A stretch of DNA of 64,000 bases, from NCBI GenBank assembly GCA_964247055.1, contig OZ176051.1:4092001-4156000 (forward strand), read 5' to 3'. The position numbers and the translations under genes are program-made. Below the pieces are notes generated by a model. It had not been told where the DNA came from and did no database searches. It worked only from the letters and a program-made list of their open reading frames with translations. This DNA comes from Paragordius varius. Its lineage: Eukaryota; Nematomorpha. Shown here in pieces: positions 13,601-24,092 of the stretch (position 1 is the first letter of the stretch; the number at the start of each line of letters is the position of its first letter).

Positions 13601-16600
13601 TTCGATTACTATAGGTAATCTTTGTCAAACGTAAAAAATAAAATTAAAATAATTTTGTATTTTTATTACTAAATATTTTTATTTACTTAATTTATTTTAT
13701 CAATAGAAAGCATTTTACGAAAAACTTACAAAGAAAGATACGACAACACGCCTTTCAAAAGCTTTTGATACATCATTATCGGTTCCTAAATGGAATATTA
13801 ACCCTACTCAATGGAAACACTTAGATAATGATGTATTTTTAGAGTAATTTATCCACTTTATTGAATTATCATATTTATTTTATTTTAAAATAAATGTCGT
13901 TATTTGGATATTGTTTTACAAAAATTGACCAGATATATACTAAAGATTTCGTAATAATTTCTATATTTTGATTTAAAAATTTAAAAAACGTTTTTTATGG
14001 GATAAAAATCACTCTTAATATTGACGTTTTTTACATAGGTATTGATGACCCTTTAGCTAATTTATTTTAAATAGCCCCCTACCCAGAGGCCAATATAAAA
14101 AAGACGTTCGATAAAATTATTTGCCTTTATTAGAGGAATACCTGCAATTATCATTTATTTCATATGTTCTTACAAAACTAAAGTTCAATGATAGCCCATT
14201 CAGGGCGTAAAGGGCCTAATTAACGGCTAAGTTAAAAAAAACGCTCGACTTAAATTTTTGCCTTTTTACGGGTAATACGGGCCCTTATTAAACTTATATG
14301 GCTTGATAAGTTTTCTCAAAATTATCTCCTAAACAACAAAATTTCGATATGGTGACGCAGTTTTAGGCAGGTAGCTCCCTACCCAGAGGGTGTTACAAAA
14401 AGCGCTAAATTGAAACTTCTTCCTCCTGATTAACGGCTAATTTTAAAATACCACACGACCTGATCTTTTGCCTTGTTACGGGTAATATTTTAAGCATATA
14501 TTGAACTCATATGGCCTGATAGGTTGTTTTCTGAAATTTAGCCCCAAAGGCACGCTATTTTGATATGACGGGGCAGTTTTTAACGGGTATCCCCTTACCC
14601 AGAAGTTAATATAACGACTGAAATTTTGCCTTTTAACAGAGAATCATGGAATCCTCATTGAATTTTTACGGTCTCATACCCTGGGCGAAAAATAGATTCA
14701 AATAATATTTTTGTGGACTTAGTTTTTTTTGGAAACATTTTACTGGGAGAGCGGGTAAAAAGAGGGCCTAAATTAAAAAAGCCAGCCGACTATGTTCGGC
14801 GCAATCGAAAATAAGAAAAAAAAACATATTTGAAATCGAATGAACCAACACGTTTTCCGGAATTGTCTCAAAGACACGATTTTTGTGGACTTGTGTTTTC
14901 AAAAAACGGGGTGGGCTCAAACTGGGGACCTAATTCAAAAAAGGGCGAAGCTATTGTCGGGGCATTCATTATTGATTATATTTTCGACATTCGGATTCGA
15001 ATGGATCTACCGGTTTTCCGGAAACAGATCACAAAGCCAGCATTTTCCATTTTTTATAAGTATATCGATTAATAATAATTTAATCTGTTTCCTAACACTT
15101 AATAATTTTTAAAATTGTTGTTCGGTTTAACATTAGTCATTATTATTAAAACTTTTTGTAGATGTTATAAGTTTTGTTTGGCGAAACAGGTATTCTTAAA
15201 AAATGATTTCATATATATTTAAAATTTAAAAATATGTAAAGTTTTTATAAAGTAAATATCCTAGAGTTTTTCTTCTATCTAATCATGGTTTAAACATTTG
15301 AATTTGAATGGTGTTTTCAAATCTTATTTTAATATTTTTTATTTTTATAAAAGGAATTTCACAGTAACTCATCAATCTTTTCCCATACATATTACTGGAG
15401 AGGATGAAAGTCTCATAAAAAATTATAATTACATTAATGATAAAATAATATTTAATGATGTCAAAAATGACTCCAAAAGCCTACCTAGTTTAACATTGGA
15501 AACTATGAAATTTGCGCATTCAAAAGTATCAAAATCAAGTACATATTAAGCTATATTTGATATTTCGAGTTAAGATTCGCTAAACTTCCAATATTATGCA
15601 GTTTGATAAATTTTTGTGAAATAAAGTTTAATAAATTTTTTTGCATTTTGTTTAAATAATATGGAAAGTTCTGAATACGAATTTATTTTCAATTCTATTT
15701 ATGTAACTTTCTAAATTTTTTACTTATGATATTTAGAAACTAAAATTAACATGTACGTTGGTGGACATGTGTCAGCTATTGAATGGGCTCCTTACACGAA
15801 ATTAGCTAAGCAATACCAAAAATGTTATTTTAGTGTTGCAGTTAATCTTGGCAAAGACAAAGAAAATTTAACAACCCAAAGTAATGGTTTTAGTTTTAAC
15901 AATTTTTAATCATCATAAGAAATAAAATTTAAACTTATATTTTTTTATTTAAATTGACCTAATTTGTCTATCAATCAAACCGACCGTATTTTAAAAAGTG
16001 ACAACAAAATAAAGCTTAAAAATAATCATTGTTTTTGGCATACACCATTTATCAATTAAGGAAATAAATTCATTTTTGTAAACCATTCATTTCTCCTAAA
16101 ATGACGTAATTTTTAGTTCCAAAACAATAATATATAATTATTTTTTGCTTTTAAATTATTTAGTGATAGTTTTTACAAAATGGTTTTCACGAAAAGCTGA
16201 TTGGCCCTAGTTTAAATGAAAATATACATTATCAAATATACCATTTACAGTTCAAATTCATCACCCTTTAACAATACAAATTCACCCTCGAACAATTCAA
16301 ATTCACTCTTGAACAATTCAAATTTATCCTTAAAATAAATTATGTGTTTTCGAACTGATATAACTCATTATTAATATGAAATATATCTTTGTGGCATAAA
16401 TCATTATTTTTTGAGTATTATTTTTATTTAATACTTTTATCTTTTAAAAATATATTAAAATATAGGTAATTTTTAATCTTAGAAAACATATAATTATTCT
16501 GGGTGAATATGAATTGTTCAAGGGTGAATTTGAATTCTTTAAGGGTGAATTTGAATCGTAAGTGGTATATCTTTATTATATTGATAGAGAGACCTTATCA

Positions 16601-19600
16601 ATTTTTTTATTTTTTTTAATATTAGACACTGCTGCTAATCATAAATCCCCACTTACTATGATTCAAATTTGGAGCTGTAATCTTAGTAAAGTCATGGCTG
16701 ATCCCGAACTATTTAGGCTGGAATATAGTTTTGCTGTAACAAAATCTTCTCAAATAACTTCTAAAGAAATTACAAGTGAAAAAAATTTATTTTCCGACTT
16801 GGTTTGTATGAAATGGTGTCCAAATTACACTGAAATTCCTTGTGAGAAAATTACGACTCAAGAAAATGCAAAAGATTTAGGCTTATTAGCTGTGACTTGG
16901 CAAAATTTTACGCCTGTGATTATATTACCGTAATTTTTTTTATTAAAATTCATAATTTTAAACATATTTTCAGGGTTAAGAAATATATATATAATTAATT
17001 TAATTTATGTATATCATCGTATTTGCATTAAGGCAGTCCTTTTAAAAGTATGAGCTTATAAAATGTTAAAGCTTACAGATAAAATATTAAAAGTTTTTTT
17101 CTTTATGAAAAAGATTTTGTCTGCAAGAAAAATGTTGTTATGGTCCTAGTCATATGTAATATTCGGAATCGTATTTTAGAATTAACATTAAAATTTGGTT
17201 ATTTAAATTTGGATGATTCAATGAAAAATAATATTTATGTGGTAAAATAATATGTAAGATGATATAAATAAACGAATAATTTGTCACTGTCCTATTATCA
17301 TTAGAAAACTGATAACCTATCACTCTATCGAAATATTAATTGTTTTTCCACTAAAAAAGGTGATTTTATGTCCATTGACTTTTTACCAAACATGTTGCAA
17401 AAACTCAATATGATATAAATCTTTTAATAATTTTTTCGAATCTAGATTTTGATACATTTTGTAGGCATTTTTAATTTATTTGTTTTAATTTAATATAGAA
17501 TACCACACCCTTCTAATCTCTATAAAACAACATCATCTCCCCTATCCAATTCACAAAATTTAATGTTTTTTATAACGAACAATTATTACATTCTGGATCT
17601 CAATTTTGACAACCATATTCAGACGAATCTCAATAACCCATTACATTCAAAATGGTGTTGGCACAAAAGTTTAGTTTACCCCACCTCAATTGATTGGTTT
17701 CTAAACGAACAATATTGCTCTTTTGCAACTGGTTATAGTGATGGTAATTTTTTTAATTTGTGGTTTAAATTAATTTTCTCTAATATAGTTTTTAGAACCG
17801 CCGGACAGTTTTAGACTTTAATTTTAGTTGTGTTTTGGGTTTGAGAGTTATAATACTTTCAAACGCTCATATGTGATTTAGATTTTCAGACATTTGAGTT
17901 TAGTTTTTTATGCCGCTTTCATTTGGAAAATGAAATTTTTTTGGATATAATACTAAGTTAGCATCGTAATACAAATGGTAAAAAAAGCACAAAATTGACT
18001 CCTGAAATAAAATATACAGTTTAGAGTCTCTTTTCTCCTTTTTTATTAAAGGGTAAGGACCTTTACTGTATCCGCACTTGTGAAGGCTTTAACACTCGCC
18101 TGCTTATGGCTGAAAGTGATGATGAAAAAATTGCGTAGTTCGGGATTCGAACTCTGGCACGCAGGGTGAGAGTCCGGCGCCCTACCTACTATACCATCAT
18201 TGACTCCTGATAACAGTTAAAAAATGGTTTCGTGTTTAATAACGTTTTAATTTGTATTTTATTCAATTTGTATAAAAAGGTACTATATCTGTTTGGCACC
18301 TTACACAAATAACATGCAATAAATCATCATTTCAACTTTACCATATCAACGGAAAAGATTTGCAAATTAGTCAACCATTTGCTCAGTCTTTTAACTCTAT
18401 CACGACACAAGAAACAAAAAGTATTTTGTTAAATTTATTTTTTATGGGTAATTTGAAATAATTTGGTCTGTTTTTTACTCTATTATTAATTACCTAATAT
18501 TGTAAAAACTATGAGCTTTAACTTTGTTCCGCCAAAAATTTACTTTATCTGAGAATAATTATCTTTTGTAAATTAATGCCGTTTTAAAAAATGTATAATT
18601 AGAGTAAATTCTTCCATAATGACATAGCTCAATATCCGCATCATGACGAGTTTAAATAAAATTTAAAATTAGTTTTTTTGTTTAAATATATAATATCTAA
18701 GGTTTTTCATAAATATATTTTAAAAAAAAATTAAAAAAGATTTTATTATTGTAGCTCATTATGAGGGCTCTAGAATGCCCACAAACTAGTGAATTAATAC
18801 ATTTAAGTTTAAAGGCGTTTAATTTCTAAAACTAGGATCTCATTCATAAATCGGAAAAGTGGGTCATGATCAATTTATATATAAAAGCGCAAAAGGGTAA
18901 ATCATAAAAAGTCACCGTTTATTTTGCAAAAAAAAACTAATCCATATTTAGATGACAAATACCTGTGGATGTGTTTGATACCATCTCTAACGCTACCCCG
19001 TACATCAAGTGTACATATGGATGCGATTAACATTATAAATTTTGGTCCGGTCGATGCCTACAGCCTTGTTAATAATCGCAAAACGGCTCCTCGTTACTTG
19101 GCAACTTTTAGTTTGAATAAAAGTGTAGCCATTCACGATCTACAAATCGCTGCATGTAGTTCCTCCATTACAAATGGTAAGTAAGGTGGTTTTTTTAACA
19201 CGGGAATAATGTTCTTTTTTAACGATAAATTTAAAATTTTTCTCTTTATCTTTATTATATTTTAATATGTTTGAACTAATTCGAATGAAATAACAATAAT
19301 TTACGTTTTTATTGCTAAAAACATTAAAAATAAATTTTGATTTAAGCGGAAATCATCTTTGATAAATAAGGTAGCATAGCAAAATTTGGTGATTTTACGG
19401 TCTCATTTATTATATTTTTACTAAAAAGGTTCAATAAAAGCGACTCTACTGTATTATAGATAGGAAATTAACAGTTATATTAATTCACTGGTTAGATATT
19501 TCAGGAATTGTATTAAGATTTTATCAAATTGATTTGTTTTATCCGATTTTTATAATACATTTCGGGTTTATATGCTACACTATGTTCATATAATATTAAT

Positions 19601-21998
19601 TTTGTGGTATTTTATCCAAATTTTTTGAAGTTAACCTGTTATCAGGTTTATTTTAATCTTATTTAAATTGTTTCTTTGTTACATACAAATCCTAGATATT
19701 TTTGCAAGATTATTGTAAGTTTTATGTTGCTAATTTTAATTTATTTTTTAAAAAAATTCTAAAATCCTACATTTTTTATGAATCTTTCTTAATTCTAATA
19801 GGCTTGATACATTACCGTTCACCTTTTCTTAGTTATCAATGTGATTCAGCCAACGCAGAAAATGAATTTAATGCTGATTATAAACCTAAAGATTTTATCA
19901 CCCTAACCATGGCTAACGACAAATCCTCTCAAGATAAAAACGATACAATTAACAATATAGATTCTTCATCATTAGATGGTGATTATTAACTTATATGATA
20001 ATTTTTTCTTATTAAAATTAGACGAAGCGAAAAATAATTAGAGATGTAAATTGGTAATGTATTATTTTTTAATTGAAATCATATTAGGTTATATAGGTAA
20101 AATCAAAGATCAAATAATATGATCTTTTTGATAAAATTTTTACGTTTTTCTCTATATTCTTTACTTTTACTGCTAACTAATTATTTTAAATAACCATTTA
20201 AACTTTGTATGTTAACGTAATATTAAGGCAAAAATATGGTTTTATATATAAAACATATTAGTTTTTACTTTTATATGTTATTAAATTTAACTCAACATCA
20301 ATTTTCATAGATGAAAATAAAAAATCTGTCCTGATATGTCCATTTATCCCATCTATGACTTTTGTTTCGGGTTTGTGGACATCATCTTACAAATTACCAT
20401 ACCATGCTCTATGTAACACTTCGTATGGTGCTTACAAACCCAAATCAGCAAAATTTTTATTGGGTGGTGATCTATCTATGGGGTAAATTTTAGTTTGTTC
20501 TTTGCTAAAATATTTTGCATATATTAGAGCTATATTCCCCTCTTACATAAGAATTGTCAAAAAAAGGTTATAGTTTTTGAAATACAATTTTATATTTTCT
20601 TAAAATTACTAGATTTTAAATATTTTGAGCTAGTTTAAAGGCACTAAAAAAATAATATTTGATTTTTATATCATAAATATTAATTTATTGGATAAAATAA
20701 AAATTAATTAAATTTTACAAAAGAGCCGTGATTTAATTACAATTATGGTTATTATAAGTGATGTCCACTAATCATAATATCGTATTTCAAATCTATTTTT
20801 TAACATCTATATCTAACGTTACGAACGAAATTTATACCGTGTAATTAATCGATAGATCACATTTGAATGCAATGGAGTTACCTGGTATAACAAAAACAGG
20901 GAGTATATGTAATTACAAATTTGGACCTCAAATCGTTTCCGATCTAGATTATCAAGGAGCATTAGATATGGCTGTTATTTGTTCCCCTTTTGGGTTTTGT
21001 CAACTTTTGTACGGGCTTTCACAAGAAAATCATTTACGTACTTACTGTCCTTTATCACAAATGACAATTGGTTTTTTGCCATACGATGGAAAACAAATAA
21101 ATTCTCGCTCTGTTAAACAAGAGCCTACAATGGAAAACGAATCTCTTTTAGATCAAAAGAAGAATGATACATTCTCTTATGCACTTTATGATATTCAATC
21201 TATTCAAACTTCATCGACCTTTCATGATTGTGAATATTTTAAGTCTGAAATCAAACAAAATGGAACAATTAACACAAACGATGCCATAAATATAGTTGAT
21301 CAAACTTTAAAAGATGAATTTGAATGTGCAAAAACAAAAGAAAAAAGTGAACGGCCATATATCTTATTCAATGATTTGTATGACAAGGTATATTATCTTT
21401 ATTATTAACGTTTGAATTCGATTGGTATTTGATTAACGAATTTCAAAAATAGAATACATGGATTTGTGATTATGTATCCAATTTATTTTTATTAATCCAT
21501 CAAATTAAAAATACTTTTTTTGAAAATAAACTAGAATTTTTATGTTATGTTAGACAATTTTCAAAGGTTTATGTATGTGTATATCCGCTTTTAAAAATTT
21601 AAATTTCTCTAAAACTGTGCAATAAAAGAGAAATATTTTATTGATTATTATAAATTACATTTTCATACATACAGCCCATTCAAACAAAACAAATTTATCA
21701 TTCTGCCCGTGATAAAGGAAAGAATCTAAATGCACTTGAATATTCCAATTATGCCTCATTGCTCCAAACAAAAGTTTATATCTAATTATTTTATCGAAAA
21801 TGCTGATTATTCTGTAATTATTTAATTATTTTTGAAAAAAATGTATAATAGGCCAGATTTTGTCCATTCCCCTATCTTAAAACATGGCTATTAACGAGCG
21901 TGGGAGCCGGTTTTGTCCGTCTTGTTAATTTGGTTGACACACAAAAACAAATGCAAGATTATCAAAGTTTTATGAAACCAAAAAAACGCCGACGCTAA
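7028..21998 (+). CDS. GTF3C2: TFIIIC subunit 2 homolog (TFIIIC110), 5' partial
   Basis: Predicted subunit of TFIIIC, the nuclear factor that recruits TFIIIB and RNA polymerase III to tRNA-type promoters. Exons: 7028-7144, 7221-7313, 7542-7661, 8212-8284, 8364-8465, 8545-8631, 9359-9607, 10052-10147, 10220-10306, 11205-11403, 11680-11821, 12700-13084, 13707-13843, 15354-15538, 15737-15880, 16626-16929, 17499-17743, 18280-18420, 18952-19176, 19802-19978, 20311-20482, 20856-21387, 21675-21773, 21852-21998. All junctions have GT/AG and matching phase, giving about 1418 residues without a stop. The C-terminal half matches human TFIIIC110 in order from memory (GGHVSAIEW, IQIWS, LGLLAV, LPHPSNLY, SDGTISVW, ARFCPF...FVRLVNLV). 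It ends in a basic KPKKRRR tail. The first exon or exons lie upstream of the window. Exon 15737 could instead end at 15885 in the same phase. Confidence 0.85.
8364..9607 (+). other. Zinc-finger exon triplet A of the TFIIIC110 homolog
   Basis: There are three phase-0 exons. Exon 8364-8465 has CIIC...HAKTC (C-x2-C-x13-H-x4-C). Exon 8545-8631 has CELC...HILKQH and ends in HNGL. Exon 9359-9607 has CFDTVEC...YHCKHC (C-x5-C-x12-H-x3-C). The set corresponds exon for exon to triplet B. The spacing is unlike classic Krueppel fingers but keeps the two Cys pairs and His/Cys ligands. Confidence 0.7.
9046..9325. mobile_element. CAGT-type MITE, degenerate copy
   Basis: The left side has ATACGGATAAAATG and the right side has TATTTTCACGTTTTTTCCCG, which match the inverted ends of the copy at 11854-12154. 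The CAGT tips have decayed. It lies in the intron between two zinc-finger exons. Confidence 0.55.
9805..9875. mobile_element. CAGT-type MITE, left-end fragment
   Basis: ACAGTAAAAATAAAATTTTA followed by AAGACAAAATATGAAAAG resembles the left terminal repeat of the MITE family. I see no right end nearby, so it is a fragment. Confidence 0.4.
10052..11403 (+). other. Zinc-finger exon triplet B of the TFIIIC110 homolog
   Basis: Exon 10052-10147 has CLIC...HMKEC. Exon 10220-10306 has CLLC...HLLTVH and again ends in HNGL, and it is 87 nt like its partner 8545-8631. Exon 11205-11403 has CLFFPQC...YHTTHC, with the C-x5-C-x12-H-x3-H layout of its partner. Order, phase and finger type repeat triplet A, which points to a tandem duplication of three exons. 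Confidence 0.7.
10606..10866. mobile_element. hAT-like MITE (CAGTGGTTCCCAA ends)
   Basis: Inverted ends CAGTGGTTCCCAAAG (10606) and GTTGGGAACCACTG (ending 10866) bound a 261-bp non-coding element with a run of ten G. CAGTGGTTCCCAA ends are typical of hAT-related MITEs. TTTTATAG occurs on both sides, on the right after four extra T, so an 8-bp target duplication is likely but not clean. It lies in a GTF3C2 intron. Confidence 0.75.
11473..11600. mobile_element. CAGT-type MITE, left-end fragment
   Basis: ACAGTAAAAATTGAAAATAT reproduces the left terminal repeat of the family. The following bases diverge and no right end is evident before the next exon at 11680. Confidence 0.4.
11854..12154. mobile_element. 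CAGT-type MITE, full copy
   Basis: Long inverted ends of roughly 90 bp pair: the left arm has TATACGGACAAAACGTGAAA and the right arm has TTCACGTTTTGTCCGTATAA. Tips are CAGT/ACTG. The arms also share an inner AACCACACTTT block. The element is about 301 bp, non-coding, and lies just past exon 11680-11821 of GTF3C2. AATT or TA lies on both sides as a possible target duplication. Confidence 0.75.
12459..12660. mobile_element. CAGT-type MITE, degenerate copy
   Basis: ACAGTAAAATTTGAAATTAT opens it, and an inner GAAAAGTATGGTTGT block matches the right half of better copies. The right tip is lost. It ends a few dozen bases before exon 12700. Confidence 0.45.
14070..15068 (-). mobile_element. Helitron-like copy, inverted, in GTF3C2 intron
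   Basis: Read on the minus strand it starts at TCGATATACTTATAAAAAAT after an A (15068) and runs through the same core as the array (AATGCTGGCTTTGTGATCTG and so on). Beyond the core boundary near 14590 it continues into two further units of about 230-280 bp that also occur at 51590-51965 but not in the array. No CTAG end is seen, so the low end is approximate. It fills most of the intron 13844-15353. Confidence 0.65.
16236..16570. mobile_element. Foldback element with repeated arms
   Basis: ATATACCATTTACAG at the left pairs with GTAAGTGGTATAT at the right. Inside each arm a unit of about 20 bp (AACAATTCAAATTCACCCTT on the left, its complement on the right) is repeated three to four times. The arms enclose about 150 bp of AT-rich spacer. 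It looks like a foldback transposon or hairpin MITE in a GTF3C2 intron. Confidence 0.6.
18006..18198 (-). mobile_element. tRNA-derived SINE with 12-bp target duplication
   Basis: On the minus strand the head reads like a tRNA. The A box is TGGTATAGTAGG (18185-18196), the B box is GAGTTCGAATCC (18143-18154), and CTC sits in the anticodon-like position (closest by eye to a tRNA-Glu, tentative). An unrelated tail of about 110 bp follows. ATTGACTCCTGA flanks it perfectly at 17994-18005 and 18199-18210, as expected for LINE-driven insertion. A second copy is at 48175-48352. It lies in an intron and is not a working tRNA gene. Confidence 0.85.
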
Positions 21999-22017
21999 CC
22001 CAAAATATTGTTTTAAA

Positions 22018-22023
22018 TTTATT
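22018..22023 (-). terminator. Likely poly(A) signal of the tyrosine phosphatase
   Basis: TTTATT on the plus strand is AATAAA on the minus strand, about 57 bases past the phosphatase stop. It lies between the GTF3C2 stop and the GTF3C2 poly(A) signal, so the two 3' UTRs would overlap. Confidence 0.45.
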
Positions 22024-22054
22024 TTTCCCATCATATATATATTATAACTTTGGT

Positions 22055-22060
22055 AATAAA
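22055..22060 (+). terminator. Likely poly(A) signal of GTF3C2
   Basis: AATAAA lies 57 bases after the stop codon. This is the nearest such hexamer on the plus strand. In AT-rich DNA chance matches are common. Confidence 0.5.
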
Positions 22061-22079
22061 TCTTGAATGTATATATATA

Positions 22080-24092
22080 TCATGATACTGGCAAAGGCAT
22101 GTAATGTTCAATGTAATGCGTATCCTCAACCTCAAACTTCCAAGCATCAAAAGCATCTACACAATCTGCCGCAAATTTAAACAGAAATTCAAAATCTTCG
22201 TATTCCCTTATAAATTGTTGGCGTGATGCACGCACAGCTCGCACTGATAAATATATGTTGAGGCCACGTTCGACCCTCATCTGTTCCCAAATCCTGGAAC
22301 ACACGCAAAATATTCCACTTCGAGAGTAGCCATCTAAATCTTGGACGAGTGTATGGCGAGATTTATTTTGTTCATTCCATTCATTTATACGCTCAAGGCA
22401 TTCCAGAACCGGGATAGATGAAGCTGGACACCTTTCATTGTTTGGCCAGCTTGAGAGATGATACTGCCTTATAAGTCGTTTAGGTTCTGTTGGTTTAAGC
22501 ATATTTGCCAGAGATAAATTTCTCACCGTTAAACTTTTCTTATACTTTTTGGTCACGACAGCACTAGTTTCTATCATTTTAACCTCTAAGGATGCGTACA
22601 TGGCTGTACCCTCTTGTGGCCAATAATTTGTGGCGCTTGCATTGTTTTTTTCCACCTGATTTAACATGACGATGGAAGAAATGTTATAATCGTATATAAG
22701 TTTCCAAAAATCTATTACAGTGCTGGGGAAGGGATGTTGTGAAACTATAAAAGCATTATTACATTGATAACCATTTACGAAGATGGCATTTATATAATCG
22801 GTCATAAATCCATCCCTTCCATCTCCTGTAATCTTTAGTTTAGGCCGTTTTGCATCGCTAGGAACGATTTTCGGATCCCGATTTTTCTTAATATTCAGGG
22901 CACTAAGTCCAGGATTGTTGGGATCAAAAATAAATTTGTCAGGTGGAGCAATTTTACATATAATTTCCCATTGAATTTGGAGGCCGGTTTTACCGTTAGG
23001 CAAGGTTTTATTTATTTCCAAGTAATAATCGGCCCAACTGGAACACGGCACAAATGTTTTCCCAATCTGCAACGCTTCCACTATGGCTTCATGTAAAAAC
23101 GTATACTGATCTGGAGTTTGTAACATAGCTATACGTTGAAGTCTCATCTCCTTACAAAACCCAAAGATATCAACTTGTCCACAATCTTTGGCCATTTCTA
23201 TCATCGATTCCAAGGCAATATAGGTTCCAGTTCGCCCGACCCCTGCACTACAATGTATAGCTATAGGGCCGGTTGATTGAGATTCGTGTTGTTGGATAAC
23301 ATGATAAAACCCTAAGAGTTCGGTTGGGTTTGCCGGTACCCCGTGATCTGGCCAAGCCATAAAACGAAAATGACGGATTACACGCGTTTCATAAGTCTCC
23401 GTATTGGTTAAACCAAAATCACACAACGTATAATCAGCCACAGTTTTTGTAACTTTACGACTAACTTTTATGCTGCCATATATATCCACATCATCGGGCC
23501 AATACTTATCACACTTTACCTGGCCCTGTTCAATCAAATTGGTTAACATGACAATTTTTGAGCAACGTTTTTGCCAAATCATATCCCAAAAGTCACTCAT
23601 GGTGCTTGGCAGGGGCGCTTGTGTTGCAATGTATTTAGCCTTGCTTTTATAGCCATCAATGTAGCTAGCATTAATATATCCATCAGGATTTTCCCCAGTA
23701 CCTTTCAGTTTGACCCTGTTGAAGTCGTACGGGACCATATTAGTGTATCGATTCCTACACCTATTTATATCCTTCAATCCTACTGTCATAGGTTTTAACG
23801 GTGTTTGAGGCAACCTTTCATGCTCGCGTGGGAAACCGTTGTTTAGCTTGAGTTTAGCAATGTGATCAGCCAAATCTTTCATATCGATTGCATTACCCTG
23901 ATAACTTTTCCAAGTGTTATCATCTTTTCCGGTCCCGGGTAGACCAGGGTTCGTTTTTCTTTTCAACGAATTTTCATCGTCATGTTCAGCTAAGGATTCA
24001 TGAGAACCGGATTGTTTTGGTTCGTTTAGTTTTCCAGTCGATTTTGAAAATCCGCCGCAACATTTAAATATCGAGCCTGAAGTTTTTGGCAT
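22080..24092 (-). CDS. Intronless tandem-domain tyrosine phosphatase, R2B-like
   Basis: The 670-residue protein has two PTP domains and no visible signal peptide or membrane segment. D1 (about residues 72-345) is intact: NRY loop, WPDHGVP (D249), HCSAGVGRTG (C281, R287) and QTPDQY (Q329), so it should dephosphorylate phosphotyrosine. D2 (about 372-645) is dead: the P-loop reads QDLDGYSRSG with Asp585 in place of the catalytic Cys, and WPN replaces WPD. D2 phrases such as AFIVSQHPFPSTVIDFWKL and SSIVMLN are closest, from memory, to R2B receptor phosphatases (PTPRK/M/T/U). N-terminal Cys11-Cys12 could be a lipid anchor. An in-frame TAA lies just upstream of the ATG, so the start is secure. The lack of introns, beside intron-rich neighbours, suggests a retrocopy of a receptor's cytoplasmic part. 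Confidence 0.9.
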   Translation of the reverse strand: MPKTSGSIFKCCGGFSKSTGKLNEPKQSGSHESLAEHDDENSLKRKTNPGLPGTGKDDNTWKSYQGNAIDMKDLADHIAKLKLNNGFPREHERLPQTPLKPMTVGLKDINRCRNRYTNMVPYDFNRVKLKGTGENPDGYINASYIDGYKSKAKYIATQAPLPSTMSDFWDMIWQKRCSKIVMLTNLIEQGQVKCDKYWPDDVDIYGSIKVSRKVTKTVADYTLCDFGLTNTETYETRVIRHFRFMAWPDHGVPANPTELLGFYHVIQQHESQSTGPIAIHCSAGVGRTGTYIALESMIEMAKDCGQVDIFGFCKEMRLQRIAMLQTPDQYTFLHEAIVEALQIGKTFVPCSSWADYYLEINKTLPNGKTGLQIQWEIICKIAPPDKFIFDPNNPGLSALNIKKNRDPKIVPSDAKRPKLKITGDGRDGFMTDYINAIFVNGYQCNNAFIVSQHPFPSTVIDFWKLIYDYNISSIVMLNQVEKNNASATNYWPQEGTAMYASLEVKMIETSAVVTKKYKKSLTVRNLSLANMLKPTEPKRLIRQYHLSSWPNNERCPASSIPVLECLERINEWNEQNKSRHTLVQDLDGYSRSGIFCVCSRIWEQMRVERGLNIYLSVRAVRASRQQFIREYEDFEFLFKFAADCVDAFDAWKFEVEDTHYIEHYMPLPVS

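Larger units (their letters stand above)
11680..15538 (+). other. Charged linker exons of the TFIIIC110 homolog
   Basis: Exons 11680-11821, 12700-13084, 13707-13843 and 15354-15538 encode a mostly disordered linker. It has a basic stretch RQKKKRQ (a possible nuclear localisation signal), an acidic Ser-rich stretch and a Lys-rich end. The first donor choice at 13084 (GTTTAT) keeps phase 0 into 13707. The linker joins the zinc fingers to the propeller. Confidence 0.6.
15737..21998 (+). other. WD40 propeller region of the TFIIIC110 homolog
   Basis: Eleven exons encode blade-like repeats, with strand motifs such as SAIEWAPY, IQIWSC, LGLLAVTW, SFATGYSDGTISVW, YLATFSLNKSVAIHDL and TWLLTSVGAGFVRLV. 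In TFIIIC this propeller packs with the partner TPR/WD subunits of the tau-B lobe (known from the family). Low-complexity inserts rich in Asn, Asp and Lys sit between blades, for example in exons 19802-19978 and 20856-21387. Confidence 0.75.

Noticed and set aside
18006-18198. A functional tRNA gene on the minus strand.
   Set aside because: A and B boxes are present, but the acceptor stem does not close, an unrelated tail follows, a target duplication flanks it, and a second truncated copy exists. It is a SINE.
23470-23798. Plus-strand open frames opposite the phosphatase.
   Set aside because: They are antisense shadows of a strongly supported coding region.
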